Translations under genes and position numbers: made by a program | Shown here: positions 42,447 through 51,401 of the stretch, piece after piece | Layout of the letters: each line of letters opens with the position of its first letter | Numbering within the stretch: the first letter of the stretch is position 1 | Notes under the pieces: model-generated | What the model was told of the DNA's origin: nothing | Database searches by the model: none | The model's input: only the letters and a program-made list of their open reading frames with translations | Origin: an uncultured Peptoniphilaceae bacterium | Lineage (GTDB): Bacteria > Bacillota > Clostridia > Tissierellales > Peptoniphilaceae | Direction: 5' to 3' | DNA: 64,000 nt | Assembly (NCBI GenBank): GCA_943912255.1 | Contig: CALTTP010000002.1 | Coordinates: 62,001-126,000 of the forward strand

Positions 42447-43290
42447 AAATATCCTTTCTCATCTTTAACACTGCATTTCTAGTATGTTCTTGGAATTTCT
42501 CTTCCCCATCTTCAAATTTTTTATAAGCAGTAATTATACCCCTTGATGAATTTACTACTCCACCATTAAAATTATCTAAATACAATCTTATATCTTCCGC
42601 TTTTCCACCTTGAGCTCCATAACCAGGAATCAAGAAAAATGACTTTTGATACCTTTCTCTTATTTCTGAAGCTTCTTCACTATAGGTTCCACCTACTACA
42701 AATCCTAAGGAACTATATCCACAGTCTCCTATAACTTCCTGAGCTATATTATAGATATTATCTCCAATTTCATAATATAGGGGTTCCTTATTATATTCTA
42801 AATATTCAATATCCTTGGCTCCAGGATTTGAAGTTCTTAACAGAACAAAGGCTCCCTTTTCACCAGACTTTATATAATCCATATAAGGAGTTATACTATC
42901 ATATCCCATATAAGGATTAAGGGTGATAAAGTCTACTTCAAAATCCCCAGTAAAATGGGCTCTTGCATATTCTTTTGCAGTATTTGCAATGTCCCCTCTT
43001 TTAACATCCCCTATGGATAGACAATCTTTTTCTCTTAAGTATTTAACGGTTTTTTTATAAGCTTCTAACCCTTTAAGACCTAACGCTTCATAATAAGCTA
43101 TTTGAATTTTATATACTCCCGTTATATCATGGGTTGCATCAATGATTTGTCTATTAAATTCAAATATAGCTTCCGTATTATTAGAAGACTTTTCCAATAT
43201 TTTCTTTGGAATATAATCCATAGAAGTATCTAATCCTACACATACAAATCCTTTTTCTTTTACAGAATTATATAGCTTATCAATTATCAT
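42433..43290 (-). CDS. pyrF: Orotidine 5'-phosphate decarboxylase (long type)
   Basis: PyrF turns OMP into UMP. The 285-residue protein is of the longer pyrF subfamily: CVGLDTSMDYIP near residue 17, KIQIAYYEALG near 61, the catalytic DVKRGDIANTAK near 93, FITLNPYMGYD near 121 and LIPGYGAQGG near 221. ATG with GAGGAAT, directly after pyrI. Confidence 0.95.
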   Translation of the reverse strand: MIIDKLYNSVKEKGFVCVGLDTSMDYIPKKILEKSSNNTEAIFEFNRQIIDATHDITGVYKIQIAYYEALGLKGLEAYKKTVKYLREKDCLSIGDVKRGDIANTAKEYARAHFTGDFEVDFITLNPYMGYDSITPYMDYIKSGEKGAFVLLRTSNPGAKDIEYLEYNKEPLYYEIGDNIYNIAQEVIGDCGYSSLGFVVGGTYSEEASEIRERYQKSFFLIPGYGAQGGKAEDIRLYLDNFNGGVVNSSRGIITAYKKFEDGEEKFQEHTRNAVLKMRKDIYGEE

Positions 43291-43719
43291 TTATTCCTCC
43301 ATATCAAAAATTTGATCACAGTACACACATTTATATAATTTTTCCTCTTTATCTATTAATTCGAATTTATGAATTATATTTCTCTCACTAGTAGAAATAC
43401 ATCTAGGGTTCTTACATTGAATAATATCTTCAACTATGTCAGGTAATTCTACATTTATCTTCTTAATTATCTTTTGATCTTCGATTATATTTACAGTTAT
43501 TGTTTCGTCTATAAAGGCAAGTTTTCTTAAATCTAAGTCTATTACATTTTCGATCTTAATAATATCTTTCTTTCCCATTTTATTTGAGCTAGCATTCATA
43601 ATTAAAGCTACAGAATAGTCAGCTTTGTCTAAATCTAGCATCTCATAAATATAATGTCCGTGACCTGCTTTTATATGATCTATTACAATTCCTTTATTAA
43701 TGCTATTAATCGTTAACAT
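43291..43719 (-). CDS. pyrI: Aspartate carbamoyltransferase regulatory chain
   Basis: PyrI gives nucleotide control to the PyrB trimer. The 142-residue chain has an N-terminal allosteric domain (KGIVIDHIKAGHG start) and a C-terminal zinc domain with four cysteines in CKNPRC and CVYCDQ. Its ATG shares a base with the pyrB stop codon (TAATG). A PyrB/PyrI holoenzyme replaces the PyrR-style control of Bacillus. Confidence 0.95.
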   Translation of the reverse strand: MLTINSINKGIVIDHIKAGHGHYIYEMLDLDKADYSVALIMNASSNKMGKKDIIKIENVIDLDLRKLAFIDETITVNIIEDQKIIKKINVELPDIVEDIIQCKNPRCISTSERNIIHKFELIDKEEKLYKCVYCDQIFDMEE

Positions 43720-44639
43720 TATTTCACCCCCAATAGTTTTAAAATCAATGCCATTCTAACAATTACTCCATATTTTACCTGTTTAAAGTATACAGCCCTT
43801 GGATCTTGGTCTACTTCAACAGCTATTTCATTTACCCTTGGCAATGGATGAAGTATGGATAAATCTTTTTTTGCATTCTTTAATTTGTCCATAGTTAGAA
43901 TATAGGAATCCTTAAGTCTTATATAGTCCTCTTCATTGAAGAATCTTTCCCTTTGCACCCTAGTCATATATAAAATATCTAAATTGTCAATTACAGTGCT
44001 TAGTCTTTCAGTTTCTACAAATTCTACATTACTCTTTTTAAGCATTAATTTTATATACTCAGGTATTTTTAACTCATTTGGAGAAATAAACACAAATTTA
44101 TTATTATCATACACACTCATAGCTTTTACAAGGGAATGAACTGTACGTCCAAATTTTAAATCTCCACATAAACCAATTGTCAAATTTTCAAAAGTTTTTT
44201 TAGTTTGGTTAATTGTTAGCAAATCCGTAAGGGTTTGAGTAGGGTGTTGATGCCCTCCATCTCCGGCGTTAATTAAAGGCACAGTCGTAAAATCCTTTGA
44301 TAAAGTAGCCGAGCCCTCCTTTGGATGTCTCATAGCTATAATGTCCACATAATTACTAATTGTCTTAACAGTGTCTGCTAAACTTTCACCTTTAGCAGAA
44401 GAAGAAGATGCACTTTCTGAAAATCCTATACAATCTCCTCCCAATCTATGAATCGCTGATTCAAAACTCAATCTAGTTCTAGTTGATGGCTCAAAAAAAA
44501 GAGTCCCTAGAATCTTACCAGAACAAGAACTGGAAAAACTCTCAGGACTCTTAATGATGTCTTGAGCTAATTGCATTATTTCTTTTATATCTTCTTTTGA
44601 AAAATCACTTATTTCTATTAAATCTCTTCCCTTAAGCAT
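43719..44639 (-). CDS. pyrB: Aspartate carbamoyltransferase catalytic chain
   Basis: PyrB makes carbamoyl aspartate, the first committed step. From ATG 44639 (MLKGRDLIEISDF) it has 306 residues with a strong AGGAGG upstream; longer readings to 44684 have none. Motifs: FFEPSTRTRLSFESA near residue 49 (carbamoyl phosphate site), SSSSAKGESLADT near 77, NAGDGGHQHPTQTLTDL near 130, LHPLPRVNEI near 261. It heads the operon pyrB-I-F-K-D-E. carAB and pyrC are not in the window. Confidence 0.97.
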   Translation of the reverse strand: MLKGRDLIEISDFSKEDIKEIMQLAQDIIKSPESFSSSCSGKILGTLFFEPSTRTRLSFESAIHRLGGDCIGFSESASSSSAKGESLADTVKTISNYVDIIAMRHPKEGSATLSKDFTTVPLINAGDGGHQHPTQTLTDLLTINQTKKTFENLTIGLCGDLKFGRTVHSLVKAMSVYDNNKFVFISPNELKIPEYIKLMLKKSNVEFVETERLSTVIDNLDILYMTRVQRERFFNEEDYIRLKDSYILTMDKLKNAKKDLSILHPLPRVNEIAVEVDQDPRAVYFKQVKYGVIVRMALILKLLGVK

Positions 44640-44674
44640 AAGTATTACCTCCTGTTGATTTTTTTCCTCCAAAT

Positions 44675-44703
44675 AAGATATCATTTTAAAAAGGACTTGT
44701 CAA
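44675..44703 (-). promoter_or_regulatory. Sigma-A promoter of the pyr operon
   Basis: Minus strand: TTGACA (44703-44698), a 17-base spacer, TATCTT (44680-44675). The -35 overlaps the stop codon of the HAD gene. The leader to pyrB is only about 30 bases, so no PyrR-type attenuator fits. Confidence 0.7.
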
Positions 44704-45506
44704 CTAAAAAAGTATTTTTTTATTACTCTAGCTACACCATAGTCATCATTGGATGTTGTAAATTCATCACAAACCCTTCTCAAACCCTCCATAGCATTTT
44801 GCATAGCTATGCCTTTTCCTGCATATTCTAACATAGCAATATCATTTTCTCCATCCCCTATAGCTAGAATTTCTTCAGAGTTAATTCCGTAGGAACTTGC
44901 TATATATTCTAAGGCTATTCCCTTGGAAATTTCTTTTGGATTTATTTCTAAGAAAAAAGGAAGAGAGAAAAATACCCTTGTGTCTTTAGAAGAGTGAAAG
45001 TTTTTTTCAAATTTTAATAGTCTTTCATATTCATCGGAAACTATAATCTTGTTAACAGAATCTAATAATTTATTAGTAGTTAAATATTCCTTTAAATCTC
45101 CTACATCAATAGATGGCTTATCTGCAAATTTATCCATCAATTTTGCAAAGGGATAATTTCTACTGTCCACAAAGGAATCATCCCCAATAAGTACTATGGG
45201 GATATAGTCTAAAACCTGACATTTATCCAAAGTATATAGCACATCATTTTCTAAGAGGATTTTATTGTATACAATTTCATTAGTAGGTTCTTTTATTACT
45301 ATTCCACCATTCATCGCCCCTAATAATCCTTGTATATGTAATTCCTTCGCAACCCTAATAACGGATTTTGGTTCTCTACCAGATATAATAGTCACCTTTA
45401 TTCCAGTATCTATCAATTTTTTTATCCAATAAACAGTAATACTGTCAACTTTATGATTGCTATTTAATGTAGTACCATCTAAATCTAACGCTAATAATTT
45501 AAACAA
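44700..45506 (-). CDS. Cof-type HAD-IIB family hydrolase
   Basis: A 268-residue sugar-phosphatase-like HAD protein with LLALDLDGTTLNS at residues 4-16, TIISGREPKSVIRVA near 54, a C2B cap domain, and GDGENDIAMLEYAG near 217. The real substrate is unknown; relatives hydrolyse various sugar or nucleotide phosphates. It starts with TTG, with TAGGAG seven bases upstream. It lies just before the pyr promoter. Confidence 0.9.
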   Translation of the reverse strand: MFKLLALDLDGTTLNSNHKVDSITVYWIKKLIDTGIKVTIISGREPKSVIRVAKELHIQGLLGAMNGGIVIKEPTNEIVYNKILLENDVLYTLDKCQVLDYIPIVLIGDDSFVDSRNYPFAKLMDKFADKPSIDVGDLKEYLTTNKLLDSVNKIIVSDEYERLLKFEKNFHSSKDTRVFFSLPFFLEINPKEISKGIALEYIASSYGINSEEILAIGDGENDIAMLEYAGKGIAMQNAMEGLRRVCDEFTTSNDDYGVARVIKKYFFS

Positions 45507-45553
45507 TATTTTCTCCTACCTTAATTAAAATTTTTAGACCCACGATTAACTAG

Positions 45554-45588
45554 ATTATAACAAAAAAAGAGGATATTTTCATATCCCC
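45554..45588 (-). terminator. Terminator of the CYTH gene, next to promoter of the HAD gene
   Basis: Minus strand: GGGGATAT and ATATCCTC form an 8-bp stem with a GAAA loop, followed by seven T. The CYTH stop codon is in the loop. Both the HAD and CYTH genes run on the minus strand with HAD downstream; TGTTATAAT (extended -10, 45562-45554) right after the T-run could start HAD transcription. Confidence 0.7.
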
Positions 45589-46124
45589 TTAAAATACATC
45601 TTCTTTAATTCTCCAATGGATTTTGTACTAGCGCTTTCCTTTGAAATATTGAACTCCTTTAAAAATAATTCTAATTGCTCGTAAGACTTGAATTCCACTT
45701 CAACATAATCGAAAGGGAAAGACTCTCTATCCCAAAAATCAAAATCTATTCTCAAATCCTTATATTTGTAGCTATACCTTTCTTTAAGATTTAGCTCAAA
45801 TTCATCATACCCTAAGGATGCTAAGATGTTTTTTAGATTGTCTAAATCATCAAATTGAATAGTGTATTCTTCAGACTCTCGTATTTCTTTATTATTTTTA
45901 AGTTTTTTAAAAGTAAGATACTTAAAATACTTCTTGTTTAGTAGATCGTCTATCAACCTAATCCTTAAATAATCTCCTTTAGATTTAAAATTCCCAGTGC
46001 TACTAGAAACAATGATGTTTTTTTGATTTTCATGAGCTATTAAACTAGCACCTTTTTTAATTAGAGAACTTTCCGGTTCTTTCATATCTAAATTTAATAG
46101 TTTAATTTCTAATTCTTTTTCCAT
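45579..46124 (-). CDS. CYTH domain protein (triphosphate tunnel metalloenzyme)
   Basis: CYTH proteins bind triphosphates in a beta tunnel; bacterial members include thiamine-triphosphatase and inorganic triphosphatases. The 181-residue protein has the signature EKELEIKLL at residues 2-10 (ExExK), repeated acidic/basic strands such as DYLRIRL and LRIDFDFW, and DYVEVEFKS near 141. Substrate unknown. Start ATG at the nagB stop codon. Confidence 0.85.
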   Translation of the reverse strand: MEKELEIKLLNLDMKEPESSLIKKGASLIAHENQKNIIVSSSTGNFKSKGDYLRIRLIDDLLNKKYFKYLTFKKLKNNKEIRESEEYTIQFDDLDNLKNILASLGYDEFELNLKERYSYKYKDLRIDFDFWDRESFPFDYVEVEFKSYEQLELFLKEFNISKESASTKSIGELKKMYFKGI

Positions 46125-46846
46125 TACCTAACCTTTACACTACTTTCATCTATAAATACTGTTACATCGTGGTGTAAGTGTAAAAGAGAAACTGGAACCT
46201 TTGTAGATATTTTATTTTTATTAATCAAATAATCTGTGGATTCATCTTTATTGGATCCACTTATTAACAAGATAATCTTTTTCGCTGAGAATATAGTCTC
46301 CATTCCCATAGATATTGCACTTGTTGGAACTTGATCTTCACTTTCAAAAAATCTAGCATTTGCTTTAATTGTACTGTCCTCCAAATGTACTATGGAAGTT
46401 GGAACATTCAATTCTTCATCAGGCTCATTAAAAGCTATATGACCATCTGGTCCAATGCCTAAAACTTGTATATCCACCCCACCTGCTGCCTTTACTTCCT
46501 TTTCATATTGAAGGATCTCTTCTTCAGGATTAGTATCCCCTTGAGGAATTCTAATATTCTCTCTTTTTATATTTATATGATTGAACAGATTGTCAAACAT
46601 AAAAAAATTGTATGATTGTGGATTATCAGGAGACAAACCAATGTATTCATCTAAATTAAAAGTTCTAACTTGAGAAAAATCAAGACCATTATTGTGAGCT
46701 TCAATTAGACTCTTATATAGACCTATTGGTGTAGAGCCTGTTGCTAAACCCAATATAGAATCTTTTTTGCTCTTAACTTGGTCTATTACCATTTGAGCTG
46801 ATTTTTTACTCATTTCTTCATAATTTTTTGTAAAAATTACTTTCAT
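46124..46846 (-). CDS. nagB: Glucosamine-6-phosphate deaminase
   Basis: NagB converts glucosamine-6-phosphate to fructose-6-phosphate and ammonia. The 240-residue protein has GLATGSTPIGLYKSL near residue 33, TFNLDEYIGL near 63, and GIGPDGHIAFNEP near 128, with the catalytic Asp, His and Glu. Start ATG with TAGGAGG. No nagA or amino-sugar transporter is adjacent. Confidence 0.96.
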   Translation of the reverse strand: MKVIFTKNYEEMSKKSAQMVIDQVKSKKDSILGLATGSTPIGLYKSLIEAHNNGLDFSQVRTFNLDEYIGLSPDNPQSYNFFMFDNLFNHINIKRENIRIPQGDTNPEEEILQYEKEVKAAGGVDIQVLGIGPDGHIAFNEPDEELNVPTSIVHLEDSTIKANARFFESEDQVPTSAISMGMETIFSAKKIILLISGSNKDESTDYLINKNKISTKVPVSLLHLHHDVTVFIDESSVKVR

Positions 46847-46863
46847 AATTTCCTCCTAGAAAT

Positions 46864-47553
46864 TTATTTGAAGTCGAATTCATTAACTATTTGAATCGGT
46901 TTAAAATTCAAATAATCACTGGAAGTGCAGTAGTATTCTACCCCATCCACAATTCCTTCAACCACATTGACTAATCCCGGACCATGTAAATGGCCATAAA
47001 TACATTTTTTAATACCATATTCTTTTAAAACGTAATGAAACTCATTAGGTATTTTGTCCTTAGTAAAGGGTGGGTAATGTAACATACATATCCTTTCTCT
47101 GTCTTTAGGAACAGAGTCCAAAGAAAGCTTTAACCTTAGCAATTCCCGTCTAAAAATATTATATCCTTCAGAATCCTCAGCAAGATTTTCCCATCCTCTA
47201 GTACCAACAATATAGATATTGTTAAAACAAAAGTGATTATTCTGCAAGAAAAAAATACTTTTTAAATTTAATGAGTTGTTTTTATTTAAAGAATCCCACC
47301 AATAGTCATGGTTTCCTTTAATTAAAACTTTCTTTCCAGGAAGTTTATCTATTCTTATTAAGTCATAATATGCTTCTTTTAGATTCATAGCCCAAGAAAT
47401 ATCCCCTGAAACTAATACTAGATCCTCTTCATCTATCATATAAGACCAATTAGAAAAAATTCTTTCTTCATAATTATCCCAATTGTCTCCAAAGAGTTCC
47501 ATAGTCTTGGCCTTTGTGTAATCTAAATGTAAATCCGAAATACTATAAATCAT
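46864..47553 (-). CDS. Metallophosphoesterase (calcineurin-like)
   Basis: A 229-residue phosphoesterase: YSISDLHLDYTKAKT near residue 3, SGDISWAMN near 49, KGNHDYWWDSL near 79, MLHYPPFT near 163 and YGHLHGPG near 196. All metal ligands are present. It follows the YhaO/YhaN pair by eight bases and is the third such domain type in the window; substrate unknown. It is unlike Mre11 in length and has no capping domain. Confidence 0.88.
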   Translation of the reverse strand: MIYSISDLHLDYTKAKTMELFGDNWDNYEERIFSNWSYMIDEEDLVLVSGDISWAMNLKEAYYDLIRIDKLPGKKVLIKGNHDYWWDSLNKNNSLNLKSIFFLQNNHFCFNNIYIVGTRGWENLAEDSEGYNIFRRELLRLKLSLDSVPKDRERICMLHYPPFTKDKIPNEFHYVLKEYGIKKCIYGHLHGPGLVNVVEGIVDGVEYYCTSSDYLNFKPIQIVNEFDFK

Positions 47554-47561
47554 TTTTTCAC

Positions 47562-49694
47562 CTATAATTTAATTATTGGAACCTTTTTCAAATTTGTTAA
47601 AATTTGTGATTCTCTCTCTTGGCAAGTTAATATAATTATCTGGCAATCCTCTATTTTACTTAAGTGGATTAAAAATTCCTCTAGACGTATATCGTCTAAG
47701 TAATTTAATGCATCATCTAAGATAATGAAATCTTCCTTGCCATAGAGTTGATTACTCATAGCCATTTTAAGAACGAGGTAAATTATATCTTGAGAACCTT
47801 TACTCAAACTTAAAATAGATTTTAAATTAGATTCACTATCTTTCTTAAAGGAAATATTTAAATTTTCATCTATATAAAATTCCATAGATGAATTGAAAAT
47901 TGGCCTTAAAACAAGATTAATTTGCTTGTTTAAAGCGGGAATAAAATTCATCTTGGACTCTTCAAAGGATTCTTCAATCAATTTAATAGTAAGGTCTAAA
48001 ACATGGACATCTTCTTCCATATCCCATATCTTTTGTTTTAAATAATCCCTTTTCTCCAATAGTTTAGGTAACTTTTTTACTTCTTTGTCCCAAATGGATA
48101 CCTGTCCTTTTAATCTAGAATTTTTAACAGCCTTTTCTTCCTTTTCTCTTTGAATTTCATTTAAATCTAAATTTTCAACAAGGAAAAACTGTTTAGAGAA
48201 TTCTACTTTTTCCAGACTGTCAATACCATCAGTAGAATAGGATTTTAAAATAAAATTAAGTCTAGCCTTAAGTTCCTCTATTTTGTTTTTATTATCTTCA
48301 AACTCCGAATCCTTCAAATTGATGTCTTCAATGGTAACACCATATTTTAAATTTAAACTTTTTTCAAAATCTGCTATTTCCCTTTCTTTAAGCTCTTCAT
48401 CATTTAACAAATATTCAATTTCATTATCAATTTTTTCTAATTCTTCTTCATTATCCTTTTTTTCAGTTTTCAAGTTTTCTATTGACTTTATTAAAAAAAC
48501 ACCCTGAGGTTTATCAATTTTTAGTATTAAAATAATATCTATAATTAAAGCCAAAATAAGCACTGGTAAATATCCTATTTGTATATATCTTATCAAGAAA
48601 AAAGAAATTGCTATTGTAAGGAAAATTAGTGAAATTATAGTAAAAAAGTATTTTTTCTTATTTCCTTCTGTCTCTTTTAATTTATCATTTAAAGAGTTGA
48701 ATTCTGAATTTATCCTATTTTGATTTTTATACTTTTCCCTTTTAATCACAGATAGTTCGTCAAAAGCCCTTTTAATATACTTTTCTTCTTCTTTGAGCTT
48801 ATTTAACTCTATAAATTCACTTTCATATTTCAATCTATTTTCTTGTAGAATTTTTTGCCTAATCTTTAATTTTTCAATTTCAATTAGTAACTTATTTTTT
48901 TCTTCCTCAATTTTAATTAGATTTTCTTGTTTCGAATATTCTATTTGTCTATTTTTTAAGGTTATAAGTTCATTTTTGTGTTTTAATTCATTTTCTAAAT
49001 CACTAATTTCTTCAATTGTATCATCGTATTTTGCCTTTATAGTCCTAATACTGTCAATCTCTTTACAAATAGATTCATGCTCCTTATAAACTGATCCAAG
49101 GGGCTTATTGGGATTAGTCTTACTCCCCATATCTCTTTTTAAACTTTTTAAATATTCAATACTTTTATAACTTGAATTGGAATTAGCATCATCATAATTG
49201 GTTTTTAATAGTTTGTCAGTAATAAAAATAGATGATTTATCATCAATTCCCACATTATTTTGTCCTACAATCTTAGTATTATTAAAGACCTCACTGCTCA
49301 CTTTAAAAAAATATTCACCAAGAAAACTTTTGTTTGAAGGTCTATAGCCTTGAAATTCTGAGGTTATATCTTTTCCAGTAATTTCATTATAAATAATGTA
49401 TTCACCAGTATTAAAATTTCTATATACCCTAAAAACTTCTCCACATTCCTCAAAAACTATTGATCCCTCATAATTGGTACTATTCCACGGGCGAAACTTT
49501 TTTAAATCATCTGTATATCTTGTGGTTTTTAAATAGGGTTTGACAAAACCAAAAAATACACCTTCAATAAACTTGACAGTTGTAGACTTTCCTGACTCAT
49601 TAAATCCTTCAATCAATACTAAGTTTTTATCTAAATCTATAATTTTATTTTTAAATTTTCCAAAATTAGTCATTTCCAGCCTTAATAATCTCAT
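47562..49694 (-). CDS. YhaN/SbcC-like AAA ATPase with two membrane helices
   Basis: A 710-residue SMC/Rad50-type ATPase: Walker A GFNESGKSTTVKF near residue 33, coiled coil from about 200, two hydrophobic segments near 347-395 (starting KKYFFTIISLIFL), a second coiled coil, a signature LSLSKGSQDIIYLVLK near 634, and Walker B EDFIILDDALNYLDD near 661. There is no CxxC hook; the membrane segments take its place, as in Bacillus YhaN. It overlaps the nuclease gene (TAATG) and should form a complex with it, perhaps at the membrane. Confidence 0.88.
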   Translation of the reverse strand: MRLLRLEMTNFGKFKNKIIDLDKNLVLIEGFNESGKSTTVKFIEGVFFGFVKPYLKTTRYTDDLKKFRPWNSTNYEGSIVFEECGEVFRVYRNFNTGEYIIYNEITGKDITSEFQGYRPSNKSFLGEYFFKVSSEVFNNTKIVGQNNVGIDDKSSIFITDKLLKTNYDDANSNSSYKSIEYLKSLKRDMGSKTNPNKPLGSVYKEHESICKEIDSIRTIKAKYDDTIEEISDLENELKHKNELITLKNRQIEYSKQENLIKIEEEKNKLLIEIEKLKIRQKILQENRLKYESEFIELNKLKEEEKYIKRAFDELSVIKREKYKNQNRINSEFNSLNDKLKETEGNKKKYFFTIISLIFLTIAISFFLIRYIQIGYLPVLILALIIDIILILKIDKPQGVFLIKSIENLKTEKKDNEEELEKIDNEIEYLLNDEELKEREIADFEKSLNLKYGVTIEDINLKDSEFEDNKNKIEELKARLNFILKSYSTDGIDSLEKVEFSKQFFLVENLDLNEIQREKEEKAVKNSRLKGQVSIWDKEVKKLPKLLEKRDYLKQKIWDMEEDVHVLDLTIKLIEESFEESKMNFIPALNKQINLVLRPIFNSSMEFYIDENLNISFKKDSESNLKSILSLSKGSQDIIYLVLKMAMSNQLYGKEDFIILDDALNYLDDIRLEEFLIHLSKIEDCQIIILTCQERESQILTNLKKVPIIKL

Positions 49695-50788
49695 TAGTCC
49701 TCCCTTAGTAAAGCTGTTAAACCATATTTTAAAACTCGATCTTTAATATTTTTTTCTTCTTCCAATAAACCCACTTTTTCAATAAAAAATCCTATTTGGT
49801 TTTCTTTATTTAACTGGTATATATTTTCAACATCAAAATTTTCTTCCGTGTGGTCAATCACCTGAATATAGGAAAAATATTTACTTAAAGCCCGTTCCAG
49901 GGCTGGAATATCTAATTCAAAACCAGAATTTATCCTTCCCTTTAAAAATAATCGAAGATAATTTTCCTTATCTTTCGTTATTATATCTTTCTTTAAGAAT
50001 TTTACAAGTTCATAAAAGTTAAATTCACCTTTAATTTCATATTCTACAACTGTAAAAATCGATTTGGAAAGAGGTAAGAATCTTATATCCAGTTCCCTAT
50101 TATCTATTTTTCCATAAACTACACCATGATTTCCAGTCTCTGAAAAGGACAAAGGTTCTATTGACCCTGGATATATAATATTTTCCATAAGAATTTGAGG
50201 TTTGTGAATATGGCCTAAAGCTATATAATCAAAACCTAAGTCTTTTATATCTCTTAAACTTAAACCCATATAATTGGAATTTTCATTAATAAAGTCCCCA
50301 TGTAATAATAGGATATTAATCTTCTCATATTCCAAATTCAGATTATCAAAGTAGGAATTTTTATTTAACATTCGATCTTTATAGGAAATGCCATAGATAT
50401 TGTAATCTTCAAAGTTAAAAGAATTAATCTTATCTTCCTTGAATATGAATACATTGGAAGGAATTTTTATATATTTAAACTTTGAATCATTTATATAAGG
50501 ATCATGGTTTCCAAAAATTATAAAAATCTTAGTATCAGACACGGTTTTAAAAAGGGAATTAAGTCTTTCTAGCTGAGAAAGTGTTATAAAATCCTGATTA
50601 AAAATATCCCCACATAAAAAAATGCAATCTATTTTTTCTCTCTTTGAAATAGAAAATAGACTTTCAATAGACGTCCAAATATTTTCTCTTCTACTTTCAA
50701 CAAGCTCTATTGGTAAGTCTGAAGAATAAAAGCTAGATCCTATATGAAAGTCGCCGCTATGCAGAAATGTTAATTTATCTGTTTTCAT
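49694..50788 (-). CDS. YhaO/SbcD-like DNA repair phosphoesterase
   Basis: A 364-residue Mre11/SbcD-type nuclease: FLHSGDFHIGSSF at residues 8-20, FLCGDIFNQDF near 57, FGNHDPYIND near 94, LLHGDFINE near 160 and YIALGHIHKPQ near 183. A C-terminal capping domain of about 150 residues follows. It overlaps the upstream 208-residue gene by 14 bases and the ATPase gene by one. A second, independent nuclease/ATPase pair in the window, encoded by single uninterrupted genes. Confidence 0.9.
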   Translation of the reverse strand: MKTDKLTFLHSGDFHIGSSFYSSDLPIELVESRRENIWTSIESLFSISKREKIDCIFLCGDIFNQDFITLSQLERLNSLFKTVSDTKIFIIFGNHDPYINDSKFKYIKIPSNVFIFKEDKINSFNFEDYNIYGISYKDRMLNKNSYFDNLNLEYEKINILLLHGDFINENSNYMGLSLRDIKDLGFDYIALGHIHKPQILMENIIYPGSIEPLSFSETGNHGVVYGKIDNRELDIRFLPLSKSIFTVVEYEIKGEFNFYELVKFLKKDIITKDKENYLRLFLKGRINSGFELDIPALERALSKYFSYIQVIDHTEENFDVENIYQLNKENQIGFFIEKVGLLEEEKNIKDRVLKYGLTALLRED

Positions 50789-51401
50789 AGTAACCGTACT
50801 GATCCTTCCTATCCTGCTTAATAAAAATTTCCAGTATATTATAGTTTAAATTATATGCCTTAAAAATCTTTATCAACAAATTTCTTATTTTATTTGAAGA
50901 AAACCTAGTTTCTATATACACTTGATTTCCTATTAGTATAGGTTTTACCATTTTCTCTTTTGTCTTGCTAAAGTATGGCCTTTTTTGCCCATTAAAATCG
51001 GTTTTGTTAATAAAATTAATAAAAATCTGAGGATCTGTACTATAAAAAAACTTACACATTTCAATGTATAGATTTTTAAAGGAGCTAATTTTTTTAATTT
51101 CCCCTCTATAAATTCTGTATCCTTCAGGCTTAGTATAAGTAAAATCGTGATTTAAATTGACTTTATTTTCAACGACTTTATTACTATCATAAAATTTTAA
51201 TCTAACCTGTAAATTTTCTATTTCAATTGAGCTTAAAATCTTATCAGAAATTTCAAGATAATAATCTAATTCTTTAGGAAAATTACTAGATAATTCCTCT
51301 TTGATTCTTTTAAATATTAAATTCTGTTCTTCTAGAAGATTTAAAAGTTCAAATAACAATTGTGGATTTAAACTTTGTAATCTATTAAAAAAACTTTTCA
51401 T
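50775..51401 (-). CDS. Unrecognised 208-residue protein co-encoded with YhaO/YhaN
   Basis: No name assigned. The first 80 residues are helical with a coiled-coil flavour. The C-terminal half reads like a compact mixed domain: YRIYRGEIKKISSFKNLY near residue 97, KRPYFSKTKEKMVKPILIG near 139, then YIETRFSSNKIRNLLIKIF near 160. The last pattern (Y-E-T-x-x-S-x-x-x-I) recalls a domain attached to various defence or restriction-like proteins, but I cannot name it. There is no membrane helix or obvious catalytic site. ATG with GAGGAATTAA; its end overlaps the nuclease gene by 14 bases, which implies a shared function. Confidence 0.6.
   Translation of the reverse strand: MKSFFNRLQSLNPQLLFELLNLLEEQNLIFKRIKEELSSNFPKELDYYLEISDKILSSIEIENLQVRLKFYDSNKVVENKVNLNHDFTYTKPEGYRIYRGEIKKISSFKNLYIEMCKFFYSTDPQIFINFINKTDFNGQKRPYFSKTKEKMVKPILIGNQVYIETRFSSNKIRNLLIKIFKAYNLNYNILEIFIKQDRKDQYGYYENR

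Noticed and set aside
44640..44699. PyrR-binding attenuator before pyrB
   Set aside because: Only 60 bases separate the genes, a promoter fills most of it, and no terminator/antiterminator pair fits.
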